A stretch of 6,644 nucleotides of DNA from Nocardioidaceae bacterium (GCA_013696365.1 JACCYS010000067.1:1-6644), one strand, 5' to 3'; shown: positions 1 through 5,544, numbered from the stretch's first letter. The notes: a model not told the origin generated them from the letters alone. Made by a program: numbers and translations.

Positions 1-1396
1 AGTTGGGGCATCCGTTGACGTGCACGGTCAACGGCTCGTCCAGATCCGGGATCCGCTTCTCCATCTCGTCGATCAGCCGGGCCGCGAGTCCCTTGGTCTC
101 GACGATGGCCAGCTTGCAAAATTCCAGGCCGGTGCATGCCATGGCGCCGCGTCGCCAGGCTGACGGCCGAGCGGCCAGCCCGATCTCGGCAAGCGCGCCT
201 ACCAGCGCTTCCACCCGCTCGGGTGCAATGTCGAGCACCACCAACTTCTGGTAGGCGGTGAGCCGCACCCGGTCGCTGCCGTGCTCCGCCACCGCATCGG
301 CGACTCTCGACAGCTGGGTGCCGGAGACGCGGCCGACCTTCGGTGCGACGCCCACGTACAAGCGGCCGTCGGACTGGGCATGCACGCCAATGTGGTCACC
401 GGGCTCGGACGGCACATGGGGCGCCGGACCGTCGACCAACCGACGACTGAGGTAGTCGTTCTCGAGCACCTCGCGGAACCGCTCCGCACCCCAGTCGGCC
501 ACCAGGAACTTGATCCTGGCCCGGGTGCGCAGCCGGCGATAGCCGTGGTCCCGGAAAAGCCGGGTCACTGCGTGCCAGACCTCGGGCACCTCCGCGAGCG
601 GCACCCACGCACCGAGCCGCTGCGCGAACATCGGGTTGGTGGACAACCCACCACCGACCCATACGTCGAATCCAGGCCCGTGCTCGGGGTGCTGCACGCC
701 GACGAAGGCGATGTCGTTGGTGGCCGGCACGACGTCTTGGCTGGGGTGCCCGGTGATGGCGGTTTTGAACTTGCGCGGCAGGTTGGCCAGCTCGGGGTCG
801 CCGATGAAGCGTCGCTCGATCTCACGGATGGCCGGTGTGCCGTCGATCAGCTCGTCGGCGGCGATGTCCGCCAGCGGGCTGCCAAGAATGACCCGCGGGG
901 TGTCGCCACACGCCTCCTGCGTGGTCAAGCCGACGGCCTCCAGCCGGTCCCAGATCACCGGTACGTCCTCGACGCGGATCCAGTGCAACTGGATGTTCTG
1001 CCGGTCGGTGATGTCGGCGGTGTCCCGGGCGTACGTCTGCGAGATATCGGCGATCGTGCGCAACTGCGCGAGGTTGAGCTGACCGCCGTCCACCCGCACC
1101 CGGAGCATGAAGTACTCGTCGTCGAGCTCGTGTGGCTCCATCGTCGCCGTCCGGCCGCCGTCGATCCCGGGCCGTCGCTGGGTGTAGAGCCCCCACCACC
1201 GAAAACGGCCACGCAGATCAGCTGGGTCGATCGAGGCGAAGCCGTGCCGAGCGTAGATGGTCTCGATGCGCCGACGCACTTCCAGCGGCGGGGCATCCTT
1301 TTTGACCTGTTCGTTGGCGTTCAGGGGTTCGCGGTGACCTTGGGCCCACTGGCCCTGGCCGCGGGGGCGCGCGATGGGCGCGGTGGTGACGGACAT
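1..1396 (-). CDS. sirA: Assimilatory sulfite reductase (ferredoxin), nitrite/sulfite reductase family, 5' part of gene
   Basis: Reduces sulfite to sulfide with six electrons from ferredoxin in the cytoplasm, feeding cysteine synthesis. I translated 465 codons from the ATG; the 3' end (about 100 codons in this family) lies beyond the left edge. An early RFRWWGLYTQ segment (64-73) is followed by Arg99, Arg168, Lys209 and Lys211, which match the basic siroheme/sulfite-binding set of the family. The cluster-binding cysteines start at Cys421 and Cys427 (ACTGLEFCKLA). HVNGCPN (459-465) supplies Cys463, and the fourth cysteine falls outside the window. Tyr71 and Cys163 are 92 residues apart, the same spacing as the Tyr69/Cys161 cross-linked pair of Mycobacterium tuberculosis SirA/NirA, which favours sulfite over nitrite as substrate. 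The ATG has a weak GAAAG about nine bases upstream. A Cys-containing leader peptide precedes it, implying control by cysteine supply. I see no frameshift. Family assignment is very secure; substrate preference is inferred. Confidence 0.96.
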   Translation of the reverse strand, partial: MSVTTAPIARPRGQGQWAQGHREPLNANEQVKKDAPPLEVRRRIETIYARHGFASIDPADLRGRFRWWGLYTQRRPGIDGGRTATMEPHELDDEYFMLRVRVDGGQLNLAQLRTIADISQTYARDTADITDRQNIQLHWIRVEDVPVIWDRLEAVGLTTQEACGDTPRVILGSPLADIAADELIDGTPAIREIERRFIGDPELANLPRKFKTAITGHPSQDVVPATNDIAFVGVQHPEHGPGFDVWVGGGLSTNPMFAQRLGAWVPLAEVPEVWHAVTRLFRDHGYRRLRTRARIKFLVADWGAERFREVLENDYLSRRLVDGPAPHVPSEPGDHIGVHAQSDGRLYVGVAPKVGRVSGTQLSRVADAVAEHGSDRVRLTAYQKLVVLDIAPERVEALVGALAEIGLAARPSAWRRGAMACTGLEFCKLAIVETKGLAARLIDEMEKRIPDLDEPLTVHVNGCPN

Positions 1397-1452
1397 ATGG
1401 GGCGACTTTCGAGCTGAGGCGCCGACCGTGACTCACCATCGAAGGTGTGCAG

Positions 1453-1485
1453 GGCCGGTCGTCCGGGCGGCGCGGCCGAGGCCGC
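1453..1485 (-). promoter_or_regulatory. Candidate attenuator stems between leader peptide and sirA
   Basis: Just after the leader stop, the transcript can form GCGGC-CTCG-GCCGC (plus-strand 1472-1485). The 3' arm of this hairpin also contains GGCCG (1473-1477), which can pair instead with CGGCC at 1453-1457. The two stems cannot form together, as expected of an attenuator. There is no U-run, so if it is real it would work through Rho or by masking the sirA start. GC-rich DNA forms such stems often, so support is weak. Confidence 0.3.
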
Positions 1486-1497
1486 TGAGGGACGAGG

Positions 1498-1584
1498 TCA
1501 GTCGCGTCGACAGGTCATGCTGCGCAGGCGCATGAGGTCGACGTGGCGTCGACCCACCAGATGCGTACTCCGCGCGTTGTCCAT
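1498..1584 (-). CDS. Putative 28-residue leader peptide of the sulfite reductase gene (RRHVDL type)
   Basis: A short frame starts at ATG (1584) and stops at TGA (1498-1500). Its middle reads GRRHVDLMRLRS and its end reads MTCRRD, so the only Cys codon (TGT, 1510-1512) is the fourth sense codon from the stop. Short actinobacterial peptides with an RRHVDL core are known to me as putative leader peptides ahead of sulfur-assimilation genes, and this one ends 101 bases before the sirA start on the same strand. I infer that ribosome stalling at the Cys codon, when charged tRNA-Cys is scarce, alters folding or coupling downstream. No good Shine-Dalgarno precedes the ATG. An in-frame GTG at 1557 has GGAG (1568-1571) ten bases upstream and would give a 19-residue peptide that keeps the conserved core. 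Which start is used cannot be told from sequence. Confidence 0.8.
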   Translation of the reverse strand: MDNARSTHLVGRRHVDLMRLRSMTCRRD

Positions 1585-1624
1585 GGCCGCGAGTGTGCGT
1601 GCTCAAAGCACGGCACAGCAAACC

Positions 1625-1630
1625 TGTATC
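1625..1630 (-). promoter_or_regulatory. Possible -10 of the leader/sirA transcript
   Basis: On the minus strand TGGGATACA resembles an extended -10 (TGn followed by GATACA). The -35 position would then fall inside the ATGAGACG array, which fits regulation at that site. Transcription would start near 1617, about 33 bases before the leader ATG. A small inverted repeat, CGTGCT-CAA-AGCACG on the plus strand (1598-1612), lies in this 5' leader. No convincing -35 is visible. Confidence 0.3.
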
Positions 1631-1636
1631 CCAACC

Positions 1637-1668
1637 GATGAGACGCCGTCTCATCCAATGAGACGGCG
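1637..1668. promoter_or_regulatory. Operator-like array of overlapping inverted repeats (ATGAGACG half-sites)
   Basis: Three half-sites lie in a row: ATGAGACG, its complement CGTCTCAT, then ATGAGACG again. The first two form GATGAGACG-C-CGTCTCATC (1637-1655, perfect 9-base arms). The second and third form CGCCGTCTCAT-CCA-ATGAGACGGCG arms (1644-1668, perfect 11-base arms). Same-orientation half-sites are 20 bases apart, so two dimers could sit on one face of the helix. The site lies between divergent genes and close to the probable promoter of the leader/sirA transcript, so I read it as a transcription-factor site, not a terminator; no T-run follows. I do not recognise the regulator. Confidence 0.6.
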
Positions 1669-1693
1669 GCGTGACAGGAGCCCGATCAACCGT

Positions 1694-1708
1694 CCGTCTG
1701 CGAGACGG
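1694..1708. promoter_or_regulatory. Second smaller inverted repeat with the same AGACG core
   Basis: CCGTCT-GCG-AGACGG has perfect 6-base arms and shares the CGTCT/AGACG core with the larger array about 40 bases away. It lies just upstream of the probable -10 of the YihY-family gene, so the same regulator could touch both promoters. It could also be chance in GC-rich DNA. Confidence 0.35.
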
Positions 1709-1713
1709 GTCGT

Positions 1714-1719
1714 TACCGT
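1714..1719 (+). promoter_or_regulatory. Probable -10 (TACCGT) of a leaderless promoter for the YihY-family gene
   Basis: TACCGT fits the actinobacterial TANNNT -10. It sits exactly six bases before the ATG at 1726, placing the transcription start at or next to the start codon. There is no Shine-Dalgarno sequence, which supports leaderless translation. Confidence 0.5.
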
Positions 1720-1725
1720 AGAGCT

Positions 1726-2862
1726 ATGGCCGAGGCGACGTCCGGCGCGGGGACCGCCTCGCCGACGAAGACCAAGCGGGCTCTTCCGGCGCTCTGGGGC
1801 GCCATCTGGCGCTTGCTCGGCAGCACGGTCAGTTCCTGCTTGCGCTACCGGGTGACCGGCCTTGCGGCAGAGGGGGCCTTCTTCGCGATCTTGTCGCTAC
1901 CACCTCTGCTGTTCGGGCTGGCGGGCTCCATCGGCTACCTCGCCGAGCGCTATGCCGTGACCGAGGTCGAGGCATTGCGAGCGCAGATTTTGGACGCAGC
2001 CGCCAGAGCACTGACCGAGCAGACGGTGGCCGCGGTCGTTGCGCCAACGTTGGACGATGTCCTCCGCCGCGGCCGCTTCGATGTCATCTCACTCGGTTTC
2101 GTGCTGGCCCTGTGGTCCGGCTCTCGGGCACTCAACGTCTTCATCGACACGATCACGATCATGTATGGCCTGGGTGGGCGCCGCGGCATTGTTCGCACCC
2201 GGGCGCTGTCGTTCTCGTTGTATGTCGTGGGACTGCTCATCGGCATCATCGTGGTGCCGTTGGTCCTGGCTGGTCCTGACCTGGTGCAGCAGCTACTCAC
2301 CACCGAGACTGCCTGGCTTGCACAGTTGTACTGGCCGGTGGTGCTGGCCGGCACGATCGCCTTCATCACCACGCTCTATCACCTGTCGGTCCCGGTTCGT
2401 ACGCATTGGCGTTACGACGTCCCGGGTGCGGTGCTGACCGTGGCGATCTGGCTGGCTGGCAGCTGGGTGCTGCGCGAGTCGCTGCAAGGAACCATCGGCG
2501 GCACCTCCATCTATGGACCACTCGCGGCGCCGATAGCAGTGCTGCTGTGGTTGTACGTGCTGTCGATCGCCGTGCTCATTGGTGCCGCTCTGAACGCGGC
2601 CTTCGACCGCGTCTTCCCCGATGACAGCACCGCCGGTGCGCGGCTCGAGCTGGTACGAAGGCTGCGCGCCAAGGCGGTCGCGAACCGCATGCGGGACGCC
2701 GGCCTGGAGGGCCAGGTGCCGGCCTGGGAGGACCTCGCTGTAGTCAAGACCCACGAACTGCACACTGACCTCGCCGACGGCGAGGAGCGAGTAGATGAGG
2801 ACCGCGACGCCTTGCAGGAGGGGCGCGGCAAAGCAGCGCCGCCGCCGCGATCACCCCGGTGA
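1726..2862 (+). CDS. YihY/virulence factor BrkB family integral membrane protein
   Basis: The 378-residue protein has about six hydrophobic segments, near residues 48-70, 118-140, 160-182, 203-222, 232-250 and 263-291. Family hallmarks are an early GLAAEGAFFAILSLPPLLFG segment, SGSRALNVFIDTI (131-143) and SIYGPLAAPIAVLLWLY (261-277) followed by GAALNAAFDR. The usual GAELNA acidic residue is Ala here. The N-terminus (1-25) is polar and Lys-containing. The last 80 residues are hydrophilic and rich in charge, ending in a Pro/Arg-rich tail, and are probably cytoplasmic. YihY proteins are widespread inner-membrane proteins whose molecular role is unsettled; they are not RNase BN, despite an old annotation. 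The start is supported by the -10 six bases upstream. The gene is divergent from the sirA unit across a shared regulatory region and its stop is 38 bases from the convergent tRNA-Val gene. No terminator is evident. Confidence 0.93.
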   Translation: MAEATSGAGTASPTKTKRALPALWGAIWRLLGSTVSSCLRYRVTGLAAEGAFFAILSLPPLLFGLAGSIGYLAERYAVTEVEALRAQILDAAARALTEQTVAAVVAPTLDDVLRRGRFDVISLGFVLALWSGSRALNVFIDTITIMYGLGGRRGIVRTRALSFSLYVVGLLIGIIVVPLVLAGPDLVQQLLTTETAWLAQLYWPVVLAGTIAFITTLYHLSVPVRTHWRYDVPGAVLTVAIWLAGSWVLRESLQGTIGGTSIYGPLAAPIAVLLWLYVLSIAVLIGAALNAAFDRVFPDDSTAGARLELVRRLRAKAVANRMRDAGLEGQVPAWEDLAVVKTHELHTDLADGEERVDEDRDALQEGRGKAAPPPRSPR

Positions 2863-2900
2863 GCCGTGGGGCTGTCGATGGCTGCTGCTCGCTGTCGCGG

Positions 2901-2974
2901 TGGACCGTACTGGACTCGAACCAGTGACCTCGTCCGTGTCAAGGACGCGCGCTACCAGACTGCGCCAACGGTCC
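2901..2974 (-). tRNA. tRNA-Val (anticodon GAC)
   Basis: Acceptor strands GGACCGT/ACGGTCC pair perfectly and the discriminator is A. The anticodon stem CGTCC/GGACG encloses the loop TTGACAC with GAC (2938-2940). The T-arm contains GGTTCGAGTCC. CCA is not encoded. It is the last gene of a Gly-Cys-Val tRNA cluster, 54 bases after tRNA-Cys, and probably shares its transcript. Confidence 0.98.
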
Positions 2975-3028
2975 GCGTGTTCAGTTGATCTTCCGTGCAG
3001 AGCGGCACCGCCACCATGCGCGGGACCG

Positions 3029-3099
3029 AGGTGGAGACGGGATTCGAACCCGTGTAGACGGCTTTGCAGGCCGTTGCCTCGCCTCTCGGCCACTCCACC
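3029..3099 (-). tRNA. tRNA-Cys (anticodon GCA)
   Basis: Acceptor strands GGTGGAG/CTCCACC pair perfectly. The discriminator is U, the identity base expected of tRNA-Cys. The anticodon stem ACGGC/GCCGT encloses CTGCAAA with GCA (3065-3067). CCA is not encoded. It is the middle gene of the cluster. Its charged form would be the signal sensed by the Cys leader peptide upstream of sirA, although closeness alone implies no link. Confidence 0.98.
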
Positions 3100-3123
3100 C
3101 GGACAGGCCAACGACCCGCTCCG

Positions 3124-3195
3124 AGCGGACGACGGGATTCGAACCCGCGACCCTCACCTTGGCAAGGTGATGCTCTACCACTGAGCCACGTCCGC
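3124..3195 (-). tRNA. tRNA-Gly (anticodon GCC)
   Basis: Acceptor strands GCGGACG/CGTCCGC pair perfectly and the discriminator is U. The anticodon stem TCACC/GGTGA encloses TTGCCAA with GCC (3161-3163). The D-arm has AGTGGTAGAGC and the T-arm GGGTTCGAATCCC. CCA is not encoded. It is the first gene of the Gly-Cys-Val cluster, with 24 bases to tRNA-Cys. Confidence 0.98.
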
Positions 3196-3233
3196 ATTGC
3201 CGCGCACGGGGCATCCCCCGGCGGTGCCCGAGT

Positions 3234-3239
3234 ACCCTA
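3234..3239 (-). promoter_or_regulatory. Possible -10 (TAGGGT) of the tRNA Gly-Cys-Val operon
   Basis: TAGGGT on the minus strand fits TANNNT and would start transcription about 32 bases before tRNA-Gly. A TTGGTG lies 19 bases upstream, a poor and widely spaced -35. It is the only candidate seen between the tRNA cluster and the divergent aminotransferase gene. Confidence 0.4.
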
Positions 3240-3288
3240 GCCGATCGTTCGCGGGCGCCACCAACTCACCCTGGGCATGAGCCGGCAC

Positions 3289-3294
3289 TAGTGT
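3289..3294 (+). promoter_or_regulatory. Probable -10 (TAGTGT) of a leaderless promoter for the aminotransferase gene
   Basis: TAGTGT lies exactly six bases before the ATG at 3301, the same geometry as at the YihY-family gene. No Shine-Dalgarno sequence is present between them. Confidence 0.5.
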
Positions 3295-3300
3295 GACCAC

Positions 3301-4119
3301 ATGCGTACGTGGCTGAATGGACGCCTGTTGGACACGCCAGACGAGGCGGCTGTGTCGGTGCTCGACCATGGCCTCACTGTCGGAGATGGGGCGTTCGAGA
3401 CGATCAAAGCCGTCGGCGGGGAGCCGTTTGCGCTGACCCGGCACCTTGCCCGGCTCGGGCGGTCGTTGCGGGGGCTGGGCTTGACTCCCCCCGACGAAGC
3501 CTGGTTGCGCGAGGGCGTGGCCGCCGTGCTGGACGATGCCGCGGGGGACCTGCGGGTGCGCATCACCATCACTGGCGGTGTGGCGCCGTTGGGCTCCGAG
3601 CGCGGCAACACTGGTCTCACCGTTGCCGTTGCCAGCGCACCCCTCGGGGACTGGCCGCCCTCAACGGCCATCGCGACGGTGCCGTGGCCGCGCAACGAGC
3701 GCGGTGCCCTGGCCGGGTTGAAGACGACGTCCTATGCAGAGAACGTGGTGGCGTTGGCCAGGGCCCACCAGGCGGAGGCGAGCGAGGCGATCTTTGCCAA
3801 CACGGTCGGCGAGCTGTGCGAGGGAACGGGCTCGAACATCTTCTATGTGCTCGGCGGCGAGGTGGTGACGCCGACACTGGCTAGCGGTTGTCTAGCCGGC
3901 GTGACCCGCGCACTCGTACTTGAATGGGCAGACTGCGTGGAGCGGGACGCGCCCATCGCGGTGTTAGCCGACGCCGAAGAGATCTTTCTCGCGAGCACCA
4001 CCCGTGATGTGCAGGGGGTGCACCGTTGTGACGGGCGCGAGCTGGAGGCGCCGGGACCGGTCACGTCTGCGTTGATGCGGACCTGGTCAGAGCGTGCGGC
4101 CGCTGACGTCGATCCCTAA
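3301..4119 (+). CDS. pabC: Class IV PLP aminotransferase, probable aminodeoxychorismate lyase
   Basis: The best reading is cleavage of 4-amino-4-deoxychorismate to p-aminobenzoate and pyruvate, for folate synthesis in the cytoplasm. The 272-residue length is typical. The fold-type IV pattern is clear: an N-terminal LNGRLLD with DHGLTVGDGAFET (22-34), then RHLARLGRSL (47-56). Lys141 in GLKTTSYAEN is the expected PLP Schiff-base lysine, and Glu174 in ELCEGTGSNIFYV is the expected PLP-nitrogen contact. These match E. coli PabC Lys140/Glu173 in position. A PTLASGCLAGVTR segment (191-203) follows. Branched-chain and D-amino-acid aminotransferases share this scaffold, so substrate is not proven. 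Length and the GCLAGVTR stretch favour PabC. No pabA or pabB is in the window. The start is supported by a -10 six bases upstream. The stop lies 16 bases from the stop of the convergent SsgA-family gene. Confidence 0.85.
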   Translation: MRTWLNGRLLDTPDEAAVSVLDHGLTVGDGAFETIKAVGGEPFALTRHLARLGRSLRGLGLTPPDEAWLREGVAAVLDDAAGDLRVRITITGGVAPLGSERGNTGLTVAVASAPLGDWPPSTAIATVPWPRNERGALAGLKTTSYAENVVALARAHQAEASEAIFANTVGELCEGTGSNIFYVLGGEVVTPTLASGCLAGVTRALVLEWADCVERDAPIAVLADAEEIFLASTTRDVQGVHRCDGRELEAPGPVTSALMRTWSERAAADVDP

Positions 4120-4135
4120 AGCTGCGCGGCACTGC

Positions 4136-4564
4136 CTAGGTGGGGTCGCCTTGTAGTAGCTGCCGCAACACGTCGTCGAACTGGACGTGTGCGCTCTCGC
4201 TGCCGAGCGGTACGAGTGCTTCGGTGCGGCGCAGGAAGGTGGCCAGGTGGCTGGACGGCGCTTGCATGGTCGCAGAGCCGTCAGGGGAGCAGAGATCAAC
4301 CACTAGGACAGCTTTGCCGTCGTCGTCGAGCCATGGGTGGACGCGTACGTCTCCTTCGCCGACCGGCTCGTACAGACCCGTCCGCAGCAGCGCCCGCGCG
4401 AACACCCAACGCACTACCTGGCCCTGCAGGCAGAAGTCGCCGCGGACGGCGTACGGGTCGGCCGAGTCGTAGCGCAGCTCAGCGTGCACCGTGCTCGCGC
4501 AACCGTTGTCGTCAAACAGTTCGAAGTCCACTACGGCGTTTACCGTGGACGAGCGGGCGAGCAT
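4136..4564 (-). CDS. SsgA family sporulation/cell division regulator
   Basis: SsgA-like proteins are small actinobacterial proteins that govern cell division and septum-site choice. In Streptomyces, SsgB helps bring FtsZ to sporulation septa. The 142-residue product shows the family pattern throughout: HAELRYDSADPYAV (27-40), VRWVFARALL (51-60), GEGDVRVHP (69-77), LCSPDGSA (91-98) and FLRRTEALVPLGSE (110-123). It resembles SsgB-like members in length and motifs. The ATG at 4564 is chosen because GGAGG (4573-4577) lies eight bases upstream. An in-frame TTG at 4579 overlaps that Shine-Dalgarno sequence and is unlikely to be the start. The gene stands alone, as non-Streptomyces ssgB genes usually do, and converges on the aminotransferase gene. 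Its occurrence suggests a lineage with SsgB, not a mycobacterium. Whether this organism sporulates cannot be told. Confidence 0.92.
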   Translation of the reverse strand: MLARSSTVNAVVDFELFDDNGCASTVHAELRYDSADPYAVRGDFCLQGQVVRWVFARALLRTGLYEPVGEGDVRVHPWLDDDGKAVLVVDLCSPDGSATMQAPSSHLATFLRRTEALVPLGSESAHVQFDDVLRQLLQGDPT

Positions 4565-4572
4565 AGATGTTG

Positions 4573-4577
4573 CCTCC
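4573..4577 (-). promoter_or_regulatory. Shine-Dalgarno (GGAGG) that fixes the SsgA-family start
   Basis: GGAGG with an eight-base spacer to ATG 4564. It rules against the upstream TTG at 4579, whose own codon would lie within this sequence. Confidence 0.75.
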
Positions 4578-4773
4578 AAGAGCGCACGGGCGCGGGCTTC
4601 GATGGTGTCAGTGTCGACGCCGACTTTCCCCGGGTGTCTAAGTACATAAACGTATCGATCGCCATGCTGTCACGGCTTTCCTCAAGTGTGTTTATGCAAC
4701 TACTGCTTGTGGCGACTCTTGATTGCTCTTCGTGTATGGTCCATCACTGTGTGTAGAGATTCTGCGGGAGACT

Positions 4774-4782
4774 TGTGGATAA
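4774..4782 (-). promoter_or_regulatory. DnaA box, exact TTATCCACA
   Basis: The plus strand reads TGTGGATAA, the exact complement of the strong DnaA-box consensus. It sits in the intergenic region between the SsgA-family and lipoprotein genes. One isolated box can occur by chance, but a second near-match follows 62 bases downstream in the opposite orientation. Confidence 0.45.
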
Positions 4783-4843
4783 ATGCTCACCGCGGGCACG
4801 GGCTTGTGACAATGGGTAGCTGTGGGGCCGGGGGGACCGTGCG

Positions 4844-4852
4844 CTATCCACA
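4844..4852 (+). promoter_or_regulatory. DnaA-box-like site, CTATCCACA (8 of 9)
   Basis: It differs from TTATCCACA only at the first base. Together with the exact box it forms TGTGGATA/TATCCACA inverted arms. It lies about 70 bases upstream of the lipoprotein start. Confidence 0.35.
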
Positions 4853-4909
4853 GAGTGCGCAAATGGGGTTACGCGGCCGTTGTCCCGTTGACTACTGTGC
4901 CTGCCCAGC

Positions 4910-4914
4910 GGAGG
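4910..4914 (+). promoter_or_regulatory. Shine-Dalgarno (GGAGG) that fixes the lipoprotein start
   Basis: GGAGG lies nine bases before ATG 4924. The frame is open further upstream to 4822, but that extension has no ribosome-binding site and would put 34 residues ahead of the signal peptide. An adjacent TTG (4921) is a less likely start. Confidence 0.7.
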
Positions 4915-4923
4915 TGGTCCTTG

Positions 4924-5544
4924 ATGTTCTGGCAGACCGAGGCACGCAGGCTGGGCGGATGCCCTGGTCGCAGTTTTGCCGTTGCACTGGTTGTCGCCCT
5001 GCTGGTGTCCGGATGCTCGAGCGAGAGCGGCGACTCGGACGAGCAGGCAGCTGACCAGCCGAGCGCGTCGCAGGCCACCAAGTCCCAACCTGACACCTCG
5101 CGGAAGACTGAGGGAAAGGACCCGAAGCCGTCGGCTCCGACGCTCCCTGGCGAGGCGAAGGGGGACTCAGTCAAGGCGGCCGAAGCCTTCGTTGAGCACT
5201 ACATCGAACTCCTGAATTACTCTTTGATGACGGGCGAGACACGTGAGTTGAACGATACTTCGCTAGGAAATTGCTCGGGATGTCGCGACTACGTCCGGTT
5301 CATTCGAAAGATATACGACAGTGGCGGTTTCTACAAAACGCAAGAGTGGATGGACGTCGATGTAAGGCCGGGCAGTCGAGGCGAGTCAATCATCTTCACG
5401 GTAAGCGCGATAGCCCCACGTGTGACGTACCGAATGGCAGGGTCGGGAAAGGTTAAGAGGGCACAGAAGCAGGCGTTTGACTTCGCGATGGGAGTTCGGG
5501 AGGTGGGTGGCAGATGGCGCGCCTCGGACATTTTCTCATCCTGA
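4924..5544 (+). CDS. Secreted lipoprotein, DUF6318-like
   Basis: The chosen start gives 206 residues. An N-region with Arg residues and a hydrophobic stretch AVALVVALLV (19-28) ends in the lipobox LVSGC with Cys31, the expected lipidated residue. A Ser/Gln/Lys/Pro-rich linker (about 32-80) comes next. The folded part (about 83-203) contains AEAFVEHYIELLNYSLMTGE, then a CSGC pair (Cys117, Cys120), RFIRKIYDSGGFY and a C-terminal VGGRWRASDIF. This layout matches actinobacterial lipoproteins annotated DUF6318, which have no known function. The two cysteines may form a disulfide outside the cell. The gene overlaps the start of the next gene by 31 bases, so the two are probably co-expressed and translationally coupled. 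It is anchored on the outer face of the membrane. The family name is from pattern memory; lipoprotein status is well supported. Confidence 0.87.
   Translation: MFWQTEARRLGGCPGRSFAVALVVALLVSGCSSESGDSDEQAADQPSASQATKSQPDTSRKTEGKDPKPSAPTLPGEAKGDSVKAAEAFVEHYIELLNYSLMTGETRELNDTSLGNCSGCRDYVRFIRKIYDSGGFYKTQEWMDVDVRPGSRGESIIFTVSAIAPRVTYRMAGSGKVKRAQKQAFDFAMGVREVGGRWRASDIFSS
5499..5503 (+). promoter_or_regulatory. Shine-Dalgarno (GGAGG) within the lipoprotein gene for the next gene
   Basis: GGAGG lies ten bases before ATG 5514, inside the lipoprotein coding sequence. It supports the 31-base overlap as real and suggests coupled translation. Confidence 0.6.

Larger units (their letters stand above)
4580..4909. 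other. Intergenic stretch without a gene
   Basis: About 345 bases separate the divergent SsgA-family and lipoprotein genes. Roughly 4620-4790 is visibly richer in A/T than its surroundings. I see no convincing coding frame. It holds an inverted repeat CATAAAC (4645-4651)/GTTTATG (4690-4696) and two DnaA-box-like sites (listed separately). A weak minus-strand GTGACA, 17 bases before TTTATG, could be an SsgA promoter. Confidence 0.6.

Noticed and set aside
281..1417. Plus-strand open frame of 378 codons opposite sirA
   Set aside because: It is antisense to a clear sulfite reductase with all motifs in place. Its composition (runs of Gly, Val, Arg, Pro, Asp) is typical of GC-rich shadow frames, and it resembles no protein I know.
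1644..1668. The 11-base-arm palindrome as an intrinsic terminator
   Set aside because: No T-run follows on either strand, and it lies between divergent genes where no transcript should end. An operator fits better.
1433..1855. Frames of 73-136 codons across the sirA/YihY divergent region
   Set aside because: They pass through the operator-like palindromes and overlap the leader peptide or the YihY-family start in other frames, without a ribosome-binding site.
2795..3214. Several frames of 60-129 codons over the tRNA cluster, with segments like DRTGLEPVT and GDGIRTR
   Set aside because: These are translations of tRNA-Val, tRNA-Cys and tRNA-Gly sequences and their complements, a well-known false annotation.
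4822..4923. Upstream extension of the lipoprotein frame by 34 codons
   Set aside because: It lacks a ribosome-binding site and would bury the signal peptide. GGAGG at 4910-4914 points to ATG 4924.
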